Positions 47,701 to 57,305 of a stretch of DNA of 64,000 nucleotides are shown here, piece after piece. The stretch is from contig CM066288.1 of the NCBI GenBank assembly GCA_033816765.1, positions 3,658,001-3,722,000 of the forward strand, read 5' to 3'. This DNA is from Nothopassalora personata. Its lineage: Eukaryota > Ascomycota > Dothideomycetes > Mycosphaerellales > Mycosphaerellaceae. Each line of letters begins with the position of its first letter. Positions within the stretch are counted from its first letter, which is position 1. The notes below the pieces were generated by a model, which was not told the DNA's origin, ran no database searches, and saw nothing but the letters and a program-made list of their open reading frames with translations. Both the position numbers and the translations under genes were made by a program.

Positions 47701-48207
47701 ATCCTGGCAAAGGGCGATGAAGCACTCTTGGACCCTGCTGTGGTACCCAAGATCGCACCACAACCAGAGCGCTTCCACTACACCTACCGCCAACCAGTAA
47801 TGGAAAGCTTGCACAACGACAACGCGCTCCCCTACCTCAAGGCTCAAATCGCATCAACACCCGCGGAGCTCAATCAGATCGTCAAAGAGCTCAAAAAGCC
47901 AGCAGTAAAGAAACCTTTCCCAGATGAGATGGGCGGCAACGAAGGTCAAGGCGGAGGTAGTGCAGCGAAGCCTAAGCGTGCATCTAAGACCGCTGGCCGC
48001 AAATCGAAAAAGTCCGACAACCTCAAAGCAGGTGTACCGATTCGAAAAGTCATGCGATCGGCCAGTTTGGCGCCATGGGCACCTGTGCCTTTGAACCAGA
48101 ATAGGTTCACGAATTGGTACGACAATGCCAATAAGGACCATCAGCTTTCCAAGACTTGGGGAAATACTGCTGTTGATGTTGGTTTCTCAAAACGGCTACC
48201 GCTGTGA
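44719..48207 (+). CDS. MIP1: mitochondrial DNA polymerase gamma
   Basis: Replicates mitochondrial DNA. One exon of 1162 residues. The N-terminus is Arg-rich and poor in acidic residues (RSRCHRNVVHALERTQQ), as expected of a mitochondrial presequence. The exonuclease domain has Exo I in LTFDIEVMW (about 190) and Exo III in YCAADVEIT (about 375). The family-A polymerase domain has motif A in GADVDSQELWIASL (about 710), motif B in RNDAKVFNYGRIYGAG (about 765) and motif C in VHDEIRYL (about 913). The last 100 residues form a Lys-rich extension found in fungal enzymes. All catalytic residues are present. It is divergent from the RING gene. Confidence 0.96.
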   Translation: MRSRCHRNVVHALERTQQTSLLRLRPQPLNKWSCARKCYASTAVAASQGRPRSLAVSSGARHNEIGVQQVSAHVHPQLFPTATASRPDAELVSLSRDHLARHELLGKTSDNAEPIGFALPALHGASLDEHFYRLGMDSAEPFLSLSKKYARASPPPKPRKWTRRSGWTKYHPDGSSEAVAAPDADVLTFDIEVMWHETNFPAMACAVSATHWYAWLSPWLLGESENDRHLIPLGDPKQPRIIVGHNISYDRARVAEEYRLDQPNNFFMDTMSLHVAVNGMCSRQRPTWMMHRKEREMQDKIAAADESVDLASLLEKRESFDEEEELWVGRSSVNSLRDVAKFHCGITIDKARREWFGELDRDGVVERLEELLDYCAADVEITHKVYKKVFPLFMETCPHPVSFAALRHMASEILPVDKSWEAYIANADATYQKLSTGVTERLVDLAEKALEHRTKPDVYEKDPWLCQLDWTGQEVRMVKGKKKGDPPRPAARQKKPGMPQWYRGLFARNDADIALTVRTRIAPILLRLAWDNNPLVWSDKYGWTFKVLHANAGKYQDQSMTQCNMLEEEDFTLRDDLEHTYFKLPHKDGPDARCTSPLAKGYLKFFESGTLSSEYEYAKEALEMNASCSYWISARDRIMSQMVVYENELPDASTPGSDLGYILPQVIPMGTITRRAVENTWLTASNAKKNRVGSELKSMITAPPGYCFVGADVDSQELWIASLVGDASFKLHGGNAIGFMTLEGTKAAGTDLHSRTAKILGISRNDAKVFNYGRIYGAGLKFAQSLLRQFNPTLKEEDAKSIATNLYQETKGTSTTKKVLHERKFWRGGTESFVFNKLEEFAEQERPRTPVLGAGITEALMRRYISKGGFMTSRINWAIQSSGVDYLHLLIVSMEYLCKRYNINARLSLTVHDEIRYLAKNEDKYRCAMALQVANVWTRAMFSQQMGIDDLPQSCAYFSAVDIDHVLRKEVDMDCVTPSHPTAIPPGESLDILQILAKGDEALLDPAVVPKIAPQPERFHYTYRQPVMESLHNDNALPYLKAQIASTPAELNQIVKELKKPAVKKPFPDEMGGNEGQGGGSAAKPKRASKTAGRKSKKSDNLKAGVPIRKVMRSASLAPWAPVPLNQNRFTNWYDNANKDHQLSKTWGNTAVDVGFSKRLPL

Positions 48208-48386
48208 CTTGATGATACTATACTGTACAGGAAGGGATTTTGTAAGATGATGAGACGGCCCTAGTGTATAGTGACTGCGTGGTTCATTACTGTGAATATA
48301 AAATGTACAGGCTAAGTCGCCTCGAGGCGAATGTGTAACATTCTGATGTCTGTCGTAAGATCTCAGTTGCCCTCGGTTCGTGTGAG

Positions 48387-48617
48387 CTATTGACCCGCCA
48401 AACCCTCGGCCGTGGACAGGCGAGCGCTATGCCGGCTGATCTTTTTGGCGATGGTGAAAACGCCGAGGGCAGCAAACAACGCCATCGGGATGAATCGGGG
48501 AGGAAGAGGTTTGGTACTATGGATTGACCCATTGAAACGGAGAAGCTTTTGCCGGACTATCTGCCATACTGCCAAGGTATCATATCGAGGGGGGTTGGAA
48601 AATACAAATTTGGTCAT
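48387..48617 (-). CDS. small one-TM protein, possibly mitochondrial
   Basis: A 76-residue frame between the converging ends of the polymerase and aldolase genes; its ATG is 22 bp after the aldolase stop on the same strand. It opens TKFVFSNPPRYDTLAVW, has a basic amphipathic stretch, then one hydrophobic helix IPMALFAALGVFTIAKKI, and ends hydrophilic. Basic N-terminus plus a single helix resembles small inner-membrane subunits. I could not place it in a named family. The tight spacing is a caution: it may lie within the aldolase 3' untranslated region. Confidence 0.5.
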   Translation of the reverse strand: MTKFVFSNPPRYDTLAVWQIVRQKLLRFNGSIHSTKPLPPRFIPMALFAALGVFTIAKKISRHSARLSTAEGLAGQ

Positions 48618-48639
48618 GCTACTTAACAGCTAAGAACAT

Positions 48640-49218
48640 TTACAGCTGGTTTGCAGTGTTGAAGTCCTGGAGAGCGACAGTGAGACGCTTCGACATGGTC
48701 TTCTCGCCCTCGCGCACCCATACTCTTGGGTCGTAGTACCTGTAGTTCACTCGTTAGCAAAGCACAACGTAGTCAATTGGAGAGCCACTTACTTCTTGTT
48801 TGGCTTGTCCTCCCCGTCTGGGTTGCCAACTTGCGAGCTGACGTACTCCTTCTTGTTGATCATGTAGTCGCGGATACCCTCGGTGTAGGCGTACTGGAGA
48901 TCGGTGTCGAGGTTGACTTTGCAGACACCGTAGCTGATGGCGTCCAGGTAGTCCTGCTTGCTGGATCCGGAGCCACCGTGGAAGACAAGGAAAACTGGCT
49001 TCTCGTCCTTGGTGCCCTCCTTCTCCTGGACGTACTTCTGGTGCTTCTGGAGCAGCTCTGGCCTGAGCTTGACGTTGCCTGGCTTGTAGACACCGTGCAC
49101 GTTGCCGAAACCGGCGGCGATCGAGAAGTATGGGGAGATTGGGGAGAGAGCCTTGTAGATGTCGTAGATGTCCTCTGGCTGTGTGTAGAGGGAGTTGTTG
49201 TCAACGGACTCGTTGTTG

Positions 49219-49250
<32 letters not shown>

Positions 49251-49929
49251 CTCCATCTCGAGCCACTGCTTCATTGGTGCGGCGCGCTTGAGGTACTGGG
49301 CGGTAGTCTCAATGTTGTCCTTCACTGGCTCTTCCGACAGATCGATCATGTGGGAGGAGAAGAGTGGGGTGCCAGTAGCCTTGAACTCCTTCTCATCGGC
49401 GTCGAGCATGCCGTCGAGCCATGGCAGGAGCTTTTTTGCGCAGTGATCGGTGTGGAGGACGAGCGGGATGCCGTATGCTGGTGCAACAGCACGAATGTAG
49501 TGTGCTGCTGCGATGGCGCCCTGAATGGAAGCAGATTGGTCCTATCACATCGAAAGCCTGTCAGCTATGCTCTAGAGACGTGGCAGTGTCTCAGGGGCCA
49601 GTGTAGACAGTGTAGCGTGGCACCGCACGAAGCGCTCTCTTGAACATATGTACGCTGTCCGAGCTGCAGTTCAATGCCTGGTCAAATGCAGAACGTACCT
49701 TGTTGTCGACGCCCTTGCCGGCGAAGTATGCAGCACCACCCTGCGACAACTGAATGATCAATGGTGACTTGGCGTCGCGAGCAGCTTCGAGGGCAGCTAC
49801 GACCGTGGAAGAGGATGTGACGTTGACTGCTGGAATAGCGAAATTCTTGTCCTGTGCGTACTTGAACAGCGCCCTGACGTCGTCGCCGTAGATGACGCCG
49901 GTCTTCTGCTTGAGAACGCTCTGTGCCAT
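48640..49929 (-). CDS. FBA1: fructose-bisphosphate aldolase, class II
   Basis: Splits fructose 1,6-bisphosphate into dihydroxyacetone phosphate and glyceraldehyde 3-phosphate; cytosolic, glycolysis and gluconeogenesis. Three exons (49929-49699, 49541-48793, 48739-48640) give 359 residues, the same as yeast Fba1. Introns are 157 and 53 nt with donors GTACGT and GTAAGT. Zinc and catalytic signatures are present: LVLHTDHCAKK (about 105-115), EMEIGITGGEEDG (about 175-185), FGNVHGVY (about 225), VFHGGSGSS (about 265) and KVNLDTDLQYA (about 290). The leader is CAA-rich, as in highly expressed fungal genes. The start MAQSVLKQKTGVI is family-typical. Complete and intact. Confidence 0.97.
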
Positions 49930-50663
49930 GGTTGTTGTGATTGTGGTTGTGATTGTTGTGATTTTGATGTGAGGTAAGCTTTCACAAAATTACTGAGTAT
50001 GGTGAGGTGTTGTTGTATGCAGGTACTGTGATGACCTTCTAGGCAAGTGCGACTGAGAAGAGTCAAATTTATAAGAAGGATCTTTCGTTAAGCTACGTAA
50101 TGGTGGGCTGGCGGGGTAGTGCTTGGTTCATGTTTGGCGCAGGCGTGAAGGCCGTTATTTTCCTGCTTGTCCTGCTGTGTTCCGACTTTGACCGAGCCAA
50201 ATGTGAAAGACATTCTGGCCATGCACTTCAGCGGCAGCCTTGTCGCTTGCGTATATGCTTCTCCCATCTATTCCCGTGCTGCTATGCCGTATATCGCTGT
50301 TGTTGCAATGCAAAGCTGGTGCGTGGCTAGCTAGCACAGGATGATTGCGGCGAGCGTCATTCACGGATGTTGAGAACCTGGAGCCTCACCAGTCACAGCG
50401 ACGTCGATTGGACTCCACCGTCGTAGTCAGTCCGTCGTGTGTTCGGTGAATCTCTGGAACTTTGCATCAAGGCGGGAGAACAAAGGACTGCGCAGGGAGG
50501 GATGGCATCTGCATGAGTGCCTGGCGGCCTGAGACGAAGAGCGAACTAGTGTTTTAGAGTTGCGGCCGACGCCGAGGCGCAGCGTTTCGCAGAAGTTTGG
50601 CAACCGCGACTGACAAGCAGAAGGTGCCAGTCACCAGCCTCGCAACAACACAGCACCTTGACC
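49930..50663. promoter_or_regulatory. divergent promoter, aldolase and Prp19
   Basis: A 0.73 kb interval between divergent starts. Next to the aldolase ATG, 49930-49965 read on the minus strand is an A/C-only CAA-rich leader (ACAACAATCACAACCACAAT-like). This kind of unstructured leader is common in strongly translated fungal mRNAs. Other frames here look like chance frames. Confidence 0.5.
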
Positions 50664-52273
50664 ATGCTGTGCGCAAGTAAGCATTCCCACGATTCCATCC
50701 ACTGACATCTTAACTAACGTTCTTGGCAGTCTCCGGCGAGGCACCACAGCAGCCAGTGGCTTCGCGCAAGTCTGGTTAGTCAAACAGCGTCTGCTAGCAT
50801 GGAAATGTCCCACGGCTTACAGTAGGTATAGGCAATGTCTTCGAACGTCGTTTGATAGAGACTTACATCTCTGAGCACGGCTCCGATCCCGTGACTGGCG
50901 AGGAACTCTCTCTCGATGACCTGATCGATCTCAAGCAATCGCGCACCGTCAAGCCCAGACCACCACAGTTCACATCGATCCCGGCACTACTGTCGTCCTT
51001 CCAGAACGAATGGGACGCTTTGATTCTGGAGACATATCAGCTCAAGAAGCAGCTAGGCGAGACACGGCAGGAGCTGAGCACCGCACTGTACTACAACGAT
51101 TCCGCGCAGAGAGTCATCGCACGTTTGCAGCAGGAGAGAGATGAAGCTCGCGATGCTCTGTCAAGAGTGTCCGTGACTGGCGGAGCAAATGGCGTCAACG
51201 GCGGGAACGGCGACGCTATGCAGATCGATGGGGCACCTCTGTCCGATGAGATTGTCGCAAGAATCACAGAAACACAGGAGCGCTTGTCCAGCACCCGGCG
51301 GAAGCGACCTGTACCTGCGGAGTGGGCTACGGCGGATGAAATCCAGACCTACGATGTCAAGGCCTTAGTCGACACACAATTTACTGGAGCCAAGTTCCTG
51401 ACATCGGATTCCACTGGCGACTTCTTCCTCTGTGGTGACTCTGACGGCGCGATAGCGATCTACGATCTACAAGCAGGTGCTTTCACTACGCGCAGCAACC
51501 TTGGAGCTGGTGCAATTCTTGGCGGTGGCTGGTGCAACGACAAGCCTGCTGTTGCTACATCAAGCGGCGTGGTGGCCGTAGCGGAGGAGGGTGCCGTAAA
51601 GGCCAAGTTCCACCAACACGCAGGTGCTGCAACAGCCGTTGCTGGACACCCGAGCGGTGAGATTCTCGTGTCTGTGGGTGTCGATAAGAGTTACGTTCTC
51701 TACGATGTTCACGCGTCCAAGGTGGCCTCGCAGGTTTACGGTGACGTTGGTAAGGATAGATCTCTCATGATTCCCACTTCAACACCGCTAATCAGGATTG
51801 CAGAACTGACAGCTGTGGCGTTCCACCCCGATGGACACCTTCTGGCAGTCGGTGGCGCAGATGGAAGTGTCAGGCTGTACGACGTCAAGGCTGGTCAGCA
51901 CGCACACACATTCCCAGCACCATCAGCAGCAAGTCCGGTCGTTGCTATCACTTTCTCCGAGAATGGCACCTGGCTGGCATCCGCGAACGAGGGTCAGACC
52001 GCGGTGACTGTTTGGGACCTTCGCAAGCTCAACGCCCTGAAGACGCTCGACATCGGCACCGTAGTAACTGGCATCTCCTGGGACTACACCGGCCAATTCT
52101 TGGCTGCTAGCGGAGCGGGCGCCGTGGTCGTCAACCAGTACTCGAAGAGCTCGAAGTCCTGGTCTGAGCCTCTTCGCAAGGCTCTCAACGCGGTAGACGT
52201 GAAGTGGGGATCGAAGGCGAAGAGCCTGGTAGCTTTGAATAGCGAAGGAGCAGTCAGCATCCTCAGTGCATAA
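50664..52273 (+). CDS. PRP19: Prp19, pre-mRNA splicing factor and U-box ubiquitin ligase
   Basis: Scaffold and E3 ligase of the NineTeen complex that activates the spliceosome; nuclear. Three exons: 50664-50676 (only 13 nt), 50730-50774 and 50832-52273, giving 499 residues. Introns are 53 and 57 nt; the first has a TTAACTAAC branch. Joined, the N-terminus reads MLCAISGEAPQQPVAS then KSGNVFERRLIETYI, the canonical U-box. A tetramerising coiled coil follows (about 65-140: WDALILETYQLKKQLGETRQ). The C-terminal two-thirds is a WD40 propeller (GDSDGAIAIYDL, VGGADGSVRLYDVKAG). The usual length is about 500. Without the micro-exon the U-box would be lost. Confidence 0.95.
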
Positions 52274-52724
52274 GCTAGTCTGATGAATACATGGGGCACG
52301 GGGCGTTGTGGCGCTCGAAGAAGAGAGAGGTCTCGCATTGCGCAGGCTCTTCGATGTTCCTGTCTTGTGGCACGTAATTTAGCAACGCACTAAACGCCGA
52401 ATTAAAACCGGCCTTGCCACTTCATGCATCAACCTCCTCTCAAAGCATCTCACTTTCGCTTGATTTCGGACATCGTCAGCACATCTTTCAGAAGGATGAT
52501 GCACATGAGAAATCTGGTGTTTTGCAAGGCGTGAAGGGAGATTCACGTCTCTGTTGAGGCAGAGGTGTTCGAACCTACCGGCACAGACCAATCGGTCCAA
52601 CAGCGCCTCCCATACACATCCCTTGAAACCTCACGCTTCTCCGCCTCGACCACCGCTGCACATCACTGCAAACCCAACCGCGACTCTAAAGACCGCATTG
52701 CTGTGGCTTGCATCCACCAAAGCA
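52274..52724. other. intergenic, possible upstream coding extension
   Basis: The frame of the next gene is open back to an ATG at 52554, which would add 57 residues (Pro/Thr/His-rich, not protein-like). The rest of the interval is unremarkable. Confidence 0.45.
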
Positions 52725-54340
52725 ATGGATCTGGCGAGAGGTGCGAGTAGTTCTGGTGTTTTGCCGCTCATGAGACGTTCATCCACAAAGGCAAGTAATA
52801 CTGTGGTGCCGGCCGCTTCTCGCTCGCTCAAGAAACGGCGGCATTCGCACTCAGGGCTACCTACTGACTATGGACCCCAGAGGAGCTTCAGCGTAATGGC
52901 AGACGACGGTCGAGAAAGTTCGCCGGATTCACTATTCGTCCCCCAGCACGATCACTATACGAACGACCACGCCACACAGCGGTCTCGCACGCTTGGAACA
53001 CTTGCTTTACCTCCACGAACCGCAGCACGACCACCACGCTTCGCCGGCGACGGACTCGATTTCAGAAGGCCAATCATGTCGAATGATGCTGGGGCAGCAG
53101 ATAGAGCAGCGAGCCGCGGTCACGAGGTTATAGATCTCACGGATGAGAGCCATGGGGATGCAGGGCCTGAGCCTGTACAACAAGCAGCGACAGCCAGTTC
53201 TTCACGTGCCCAGAGGCCTCCAAGGTTCGGCAGGAACATAATAGACATCGAAAGTGAAGAGGAGGATGGTCATGGCAGTGAGGCATCGCATGAACAAGCC
53301 CCCACCATGACCGGCTCCTTACCTCCTCGCAACCAACGCAATCCCTACGCTCACCATCCACGATTCTCAGTGCTACGACGGCCTGCACGACATACTACAA
53401 ACCACTCTGCCAACATGGCCGACCTCGAATTCGTTTCAGAGCGCCCACTCTCACGACCACAAACAGCCAGCCGCTCGCAAACGCCAGCAGCACCTGCAAT
53501 ACGGAGTCTCACACCATACCCAACAGGTTTAGGCGAGCCTATCGACCTTACTGGGGACGATGACGAAGTAGTACACCTGAACACTGTGCCACGGCCCGCC
53601 GACAACCTCGTGAGGCCAGGCACGACTGCTGGAAGTGGAACTCGAAGCCTGTTTGGTGGTATTGCCGGCATAGTCAATAACATGGGCGCTGGGAACAGAC
53701 TGGGAGATCGGATACGCGGATACTTTGGTGATATCGACATGGCCGAACAGCACGAGGGGCTTAATCTAGCAAGATTGCAGCAGCAAGCGCAACGGCGGCA
53801 GAGAGCGCTCGAGGCACTGGAGCACCCAATCCAACCAAGAGGCCAGGTGGGCGGTCACCGTGCTGCAGGTGGCCGGGTCGGTAATATGCCAAATCTGCAC
53901 ATCGCCTTTGACTACGAACCTGCAGCCTTTGATATGGGTATCGTCGGAGGCAACAGACCACCGACACCCCCGTACGTAGCGCCTCCACCAGCAGCAGCTG
54001 GCTTCACACGTAGTCCTGCAGAGGATGAAGTGGTGGTGTGTCCGAATTGTGGAGATGAGCTCGCTATGGGCGACAGCGATGAGAAGCAGCAGGTTCACGT
54101 CATCAAGAAGTGCGGTCATGTAAGTTCTGACGTCCATTGAAGCAAGCACGAACAAGTACTGACTTGTTCTAGGCATACTGCGGCGACTGTGCCAGGAACC
54201 GTACCAAGAGCTCTAGAACGAGGAAAGGCAAGGGCAAAGCACCGGCTCGTGGACCCCCGACCTTCAAGCACTGCATCGTGGACGGGTGCAAAGAGACTGC
54301 TACCGGGAAGGCCATGATCCAGGTCTTTTTGGGCAGTTAG
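52725..54340 (+). CDS. RING protein with SUMO-interacting-like motifs (Rfp/Slx5-like)
   Basis: Two exons, 52725-54119 and 54173-54340, give 520 residues (577 if the ATG at 52554 is used). The 53 nt intron with donor GTAAGT lies inside the RING. The protein is disordered except for the C-terminal RING: VCPNCGDELA, then KKCGHAYCGDCARN after splicing, then HCIVDGCKE and the family-like ending KAMIQVFLGS. Three hydrophobic-acidic SUMO-interacting-like motifs are visible: EVIDLTDE, NIIDIESEEED and PIDLTGDDDE. SIMs plus a terminal RING is the architecture of Rfp1/Slx5, partner of Slx8. The start codon is uncertain; the ligase role is inferred. Confidence 0.75.
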
Positions 54341-54863
54341 CATTAGTGAGAAGTAGTAACGATTCGATACCCAGCGGCGAGCGAGGAGTTTCGGATCATG
54401 GTATAACGAGCTCTCTGAGGAGCTCTGTATAGTAATCACAGTGTAGTTATGCTTCAAGCGGTAATTGAAGATGGCATTGGATATACATTACTCTGGCTAC
54501 TCTTTCTTCGATCACTATCATCCACGACCTCATCCCGCCTGCGTATGATAAGTACTTCTGTACACTGCATGAACAGTATATGTATCTGTTTTGTATCGCA
54601 TGAACAGTATATGTAAAATCAATGTCGTTGCCGTAGGCCGCCCAGGGCGTGTGCGAATACAGAACGAAGTGTAGGACGCTCTGAAATTTGAGATACCCGC
54701 CCTCAGAGCACAGACCCTTTTCATTTGTTTTCTGTGACTACGTCATTCTCTCAGGCACGCGACAGGGTTCAACTAGCTTGAATTTCCATGCGGCTCAACG
54801 ACGATCTTGCTGCCATAAGGACCCCGACAACACCATCGACCCAGATCACATACACCTCCCGCC
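54341..54863. other. intergenic region
   Basis: About 0.5 kb between two plus-strand genes. It is AT-rich and contains an 18 bp direct repeat (listed separately). Nothing else was recognised. Confidence 0.5.
54567..54615. repeat. 18 bp direct repeat, 31 bp period
   Basis: GCATGAACAGTATATGTA occurs at 54567-54584 and again, exact, at 54598-54615. The 13 bp between them (TCTGTTTTGTATC) is T-rich. It lies in the 3' region of the RING gene, about 250 bp upstream of the dehydratase ATG. Confidence 0.75.
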
Positions 54864-55688
54864 ATGAACCGGCCTGGCGACTCACAGAAGCCTGCGCGGA
54901 CAGTATCGGCTGAGCCACGCACCAAGACCTCGTCTTCCGTGCCAAAGACCGTCTACCTCATCCTCTACAATGCCATCTCCGCAATGCTCTGGTCCGTTGT
55001 GCTCGGACGCGTGCTCTTGATTGCACCACTCCATGGCTACCGAAACGTCTACACCGGCGTTGGCGAATTCACAAAATGGACGCAGACGCTGGCTACCCTT
55101 GAGATCGCCCATTCCCTGCTAGGTAACACACCCTCCCTCTTGCTACATCCCACAAAGCATGACCAAGCTAAGTCCCTCATCACTTCCATAGGAATCGTCC
55201 GCGCGCCCCTCCTCACAACGCTCATGCAAGTCGCCTCCCGCCTCCTCCTCGTCTGGCCCATCGTCAACACCTTCCCCAACACCACCGCGCGCAGCTCCCC
55301 CGCCTACTCCTCCATGTTGATCGCCTGGAGCGTCACCGAAGTTATCAGGTACAGCTACTTTGCTGTGAACTTGACGTATAGGGAAGTTCCCAGGTGGATG
55401 ACGTGGTTGAGGTACAATACGTTTTTTGTGCTGTATCCGCTTGGGATAGGGAGCGAGTGTTGGCTTATGTATAGGGCGATTGCGCCGGCGAAGAGCTGGA
55501 ATGCGGCGTTGGAGTGGGTGTTGAGGTTGGTGCTTTTTGTTTATGTGCCGGGTAAGTCAGAAGGGAGATGTGGTGGGAATTGGTAGGAAATGCTAATGTC
55601 GGGTCAAGGGAGTTATGTGCTGTTTACGCACATGATGGCGCAGAGGAGGAAGGTCATGAGGGGGTTGAGGGAAAAGAAGGCGGAGTAA
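54864..55688 (+). CDS. PHS1: very-long-chain 3-hydroxyacyl-CoA dehydratase
   Basis: Third step of very-long-chain fatty-acid elongation in the ER membrane: dehydrates 3-hydroxyacyl-CoA. Three exons (54864-55122, 55192-55551, 55609-55688) give 232 residues. The 69 nt first intron is a multiple of three and has no stop, so a naive frame carries 23 spurious residues; removing it restores LEIAHSLLGIVRAPLLTT. The second intron is 57 nt. Six membrane spans are visible. The catalytic region YSYFAVNLTYREVP, then LRYNTFFVLYPLGIGSE, carries the conserved Tyr and Glu. The protein ends REKKAE, with Lys residues fitting an ER-retrieval tail. Complete. Confidence 0.94.
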
Positions 55689-55878
55689 GAGGAGGAGGGT
55701 GTTGTGAACACGAACAGGCCTTGCGTCTACATTTGAGGGACTGCACTGGACACCCTCTTGGAAGACACAACTGCTCCGGCACGTTTTGCGCGAAGAGGGG
55801 AGCACAAAATCGGTCTGAATAGCCTCCGCGCCACGAGAATTGCTTGGACTGGCTTCTGTTGCTCGGGCGTTTGTTCAA

Positions 55879-56851
55879 TCATTGGCTTGGTTGAGCAGCT
55901 GCCTCTGGATTCACACTTGGAACATCCGAGCCTGTTGCAACCGTTACACCTGCATCAACCGGCAGTATTACGCCCGTTATCCACCGGGCCTCATCGCCAG
56001 CCAGGAACCTGATCGCAGCACCGACGTCCCTACAAAACCGAGTCAGTGCGTCAAATCGATACGTCGATCGAAGGAACGATACTCACCACGCAGTACCTTC
56101 AGTCTTAAGCAGACTTCTGTTCTTCCGAGACTCCCGCGCCTCTTCGGACATACCAGAGCTGTACATCATAGGTGTATAGACCATACCCGGACATACACAG
56201 TTGACTCTTATTCCTTCCTCAGCATGATGCGATGCCATCGCTCGTGTCATATTCTGCGCCAACGTCAGCCTCGCAACCCTCCAGCATCACTTCACTTCAA
56301 CGCACCACAACGGCGCCTTTACTCGTAGGATAAAGTAAATGCGGATTCCCGCCTCTAATCCCCGCCACACTCGCAACATTCACAATACTCCCCCTCCACT
56401 GCAACCCCTCATTCTTCCTCATCTCCGGGATCGCATACTTCGCCATCATCACCATACTCCCTACATTAATCTCCATTGACTTCGCCCAAGCCGCCATATC
56501 AACTTCCACAGCCGTCCCCGTCGCGCCTCCAACTCCTACCCCGTTCACCAGAATGTCTAAACGTCCAAACTCGCTAATGGCTTTCTCGACGGTGGCTTTG
56601 CAGTCGGGTTCGGAGGCGACGTTGGCTTTGATTGCGACTGCTTTCCCGTGGCCGTCGGATTCGATCATGTCGGCTGTGCGTGAGGCCAGAGAGAGGTCCA
56701 GGTCTACGCATACTACGGAGCAGCCTGCTTCGGCGAGGAGGATTGCTGAGGCCCGCCCGTTGCCAATGCCTTCGCCTGCTGCGCCTGCGCCGGTCACGAT
56801 TGCGACGCGACCGGCGAGGGAGCGGGTTGGACGGGTGAAGTGTTCGCTCAT
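55879..56851 (-). CDS. short-chain dehydrogenase/reductase
   Basis: Three exons (56851-56306, 56253-56087, 56029-55879) give 287 residues; introns are 52 and 57 nt. NAD(P)-binding motif TGAGAAGEGIGNG (about 20-32) and the acidic VCVDLD after beta-2 suggest NAD preference. ILVNGVGVGG marks the NNAG-like strand. The catalytic Ser (VNVASVAGI, about 160) and Tyr-x3-Lys (YPTSKGAVV, about 175) are present. Splicing joins GAVV to NMTRAMASHHAEEGIRVNCV, typical of the family. The C-terminus ends in a hydrophilic tail. It is a classical SDR; the substrate cannot be told from sequence. It is convergent with the dehydratase gene. Confidence 0.9.
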
Positions 56852-57305
56852 TTTTGATGGTGTTAGACGTGGTCGATGTGGAATTTCTTACTGTGATTGC
56901 GGGAACGTTGGTTCTCGATCTTGTTGGTAACCAAACGATCGACGCTCAATGCTTTCTGTTCCAATTAGGTCAGAATGGGACTTGTTCAGTATGAGTCTTG
57001 CTTGCTCCACGTGCGGCTTTGTAGATGATTGGACGTGTTTCATTCATATTGGGAACGGAGACAACGCCGCGGGGTTATGGATGATGTAGCCTACAAGCTG
57101 TGGATGAAGGATGTTGCGAAGTCGGCGCTTCGTGTTACGCGAAGAACCTGATCGATTTGACACAGTCGACTACGATCTTGGTAGCAAAGATGGTAACAAT
57201 GGAATGAAGGGAGCTTGCAAGTCGTCTGTGTTCACTTCCAGTATCAAATTCAAAGGCAGCAGCACTAGATAGCTAGATATCAAGCAAAGGTCACACTCTA
57301 GAAAG
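56852..57305. other. intergenic region
   Basis: About 0.45 kb between two minus-strand genes, holding the SDR promoter and the 3' end of the helicase gene. No other feature. Confidence 0.5.
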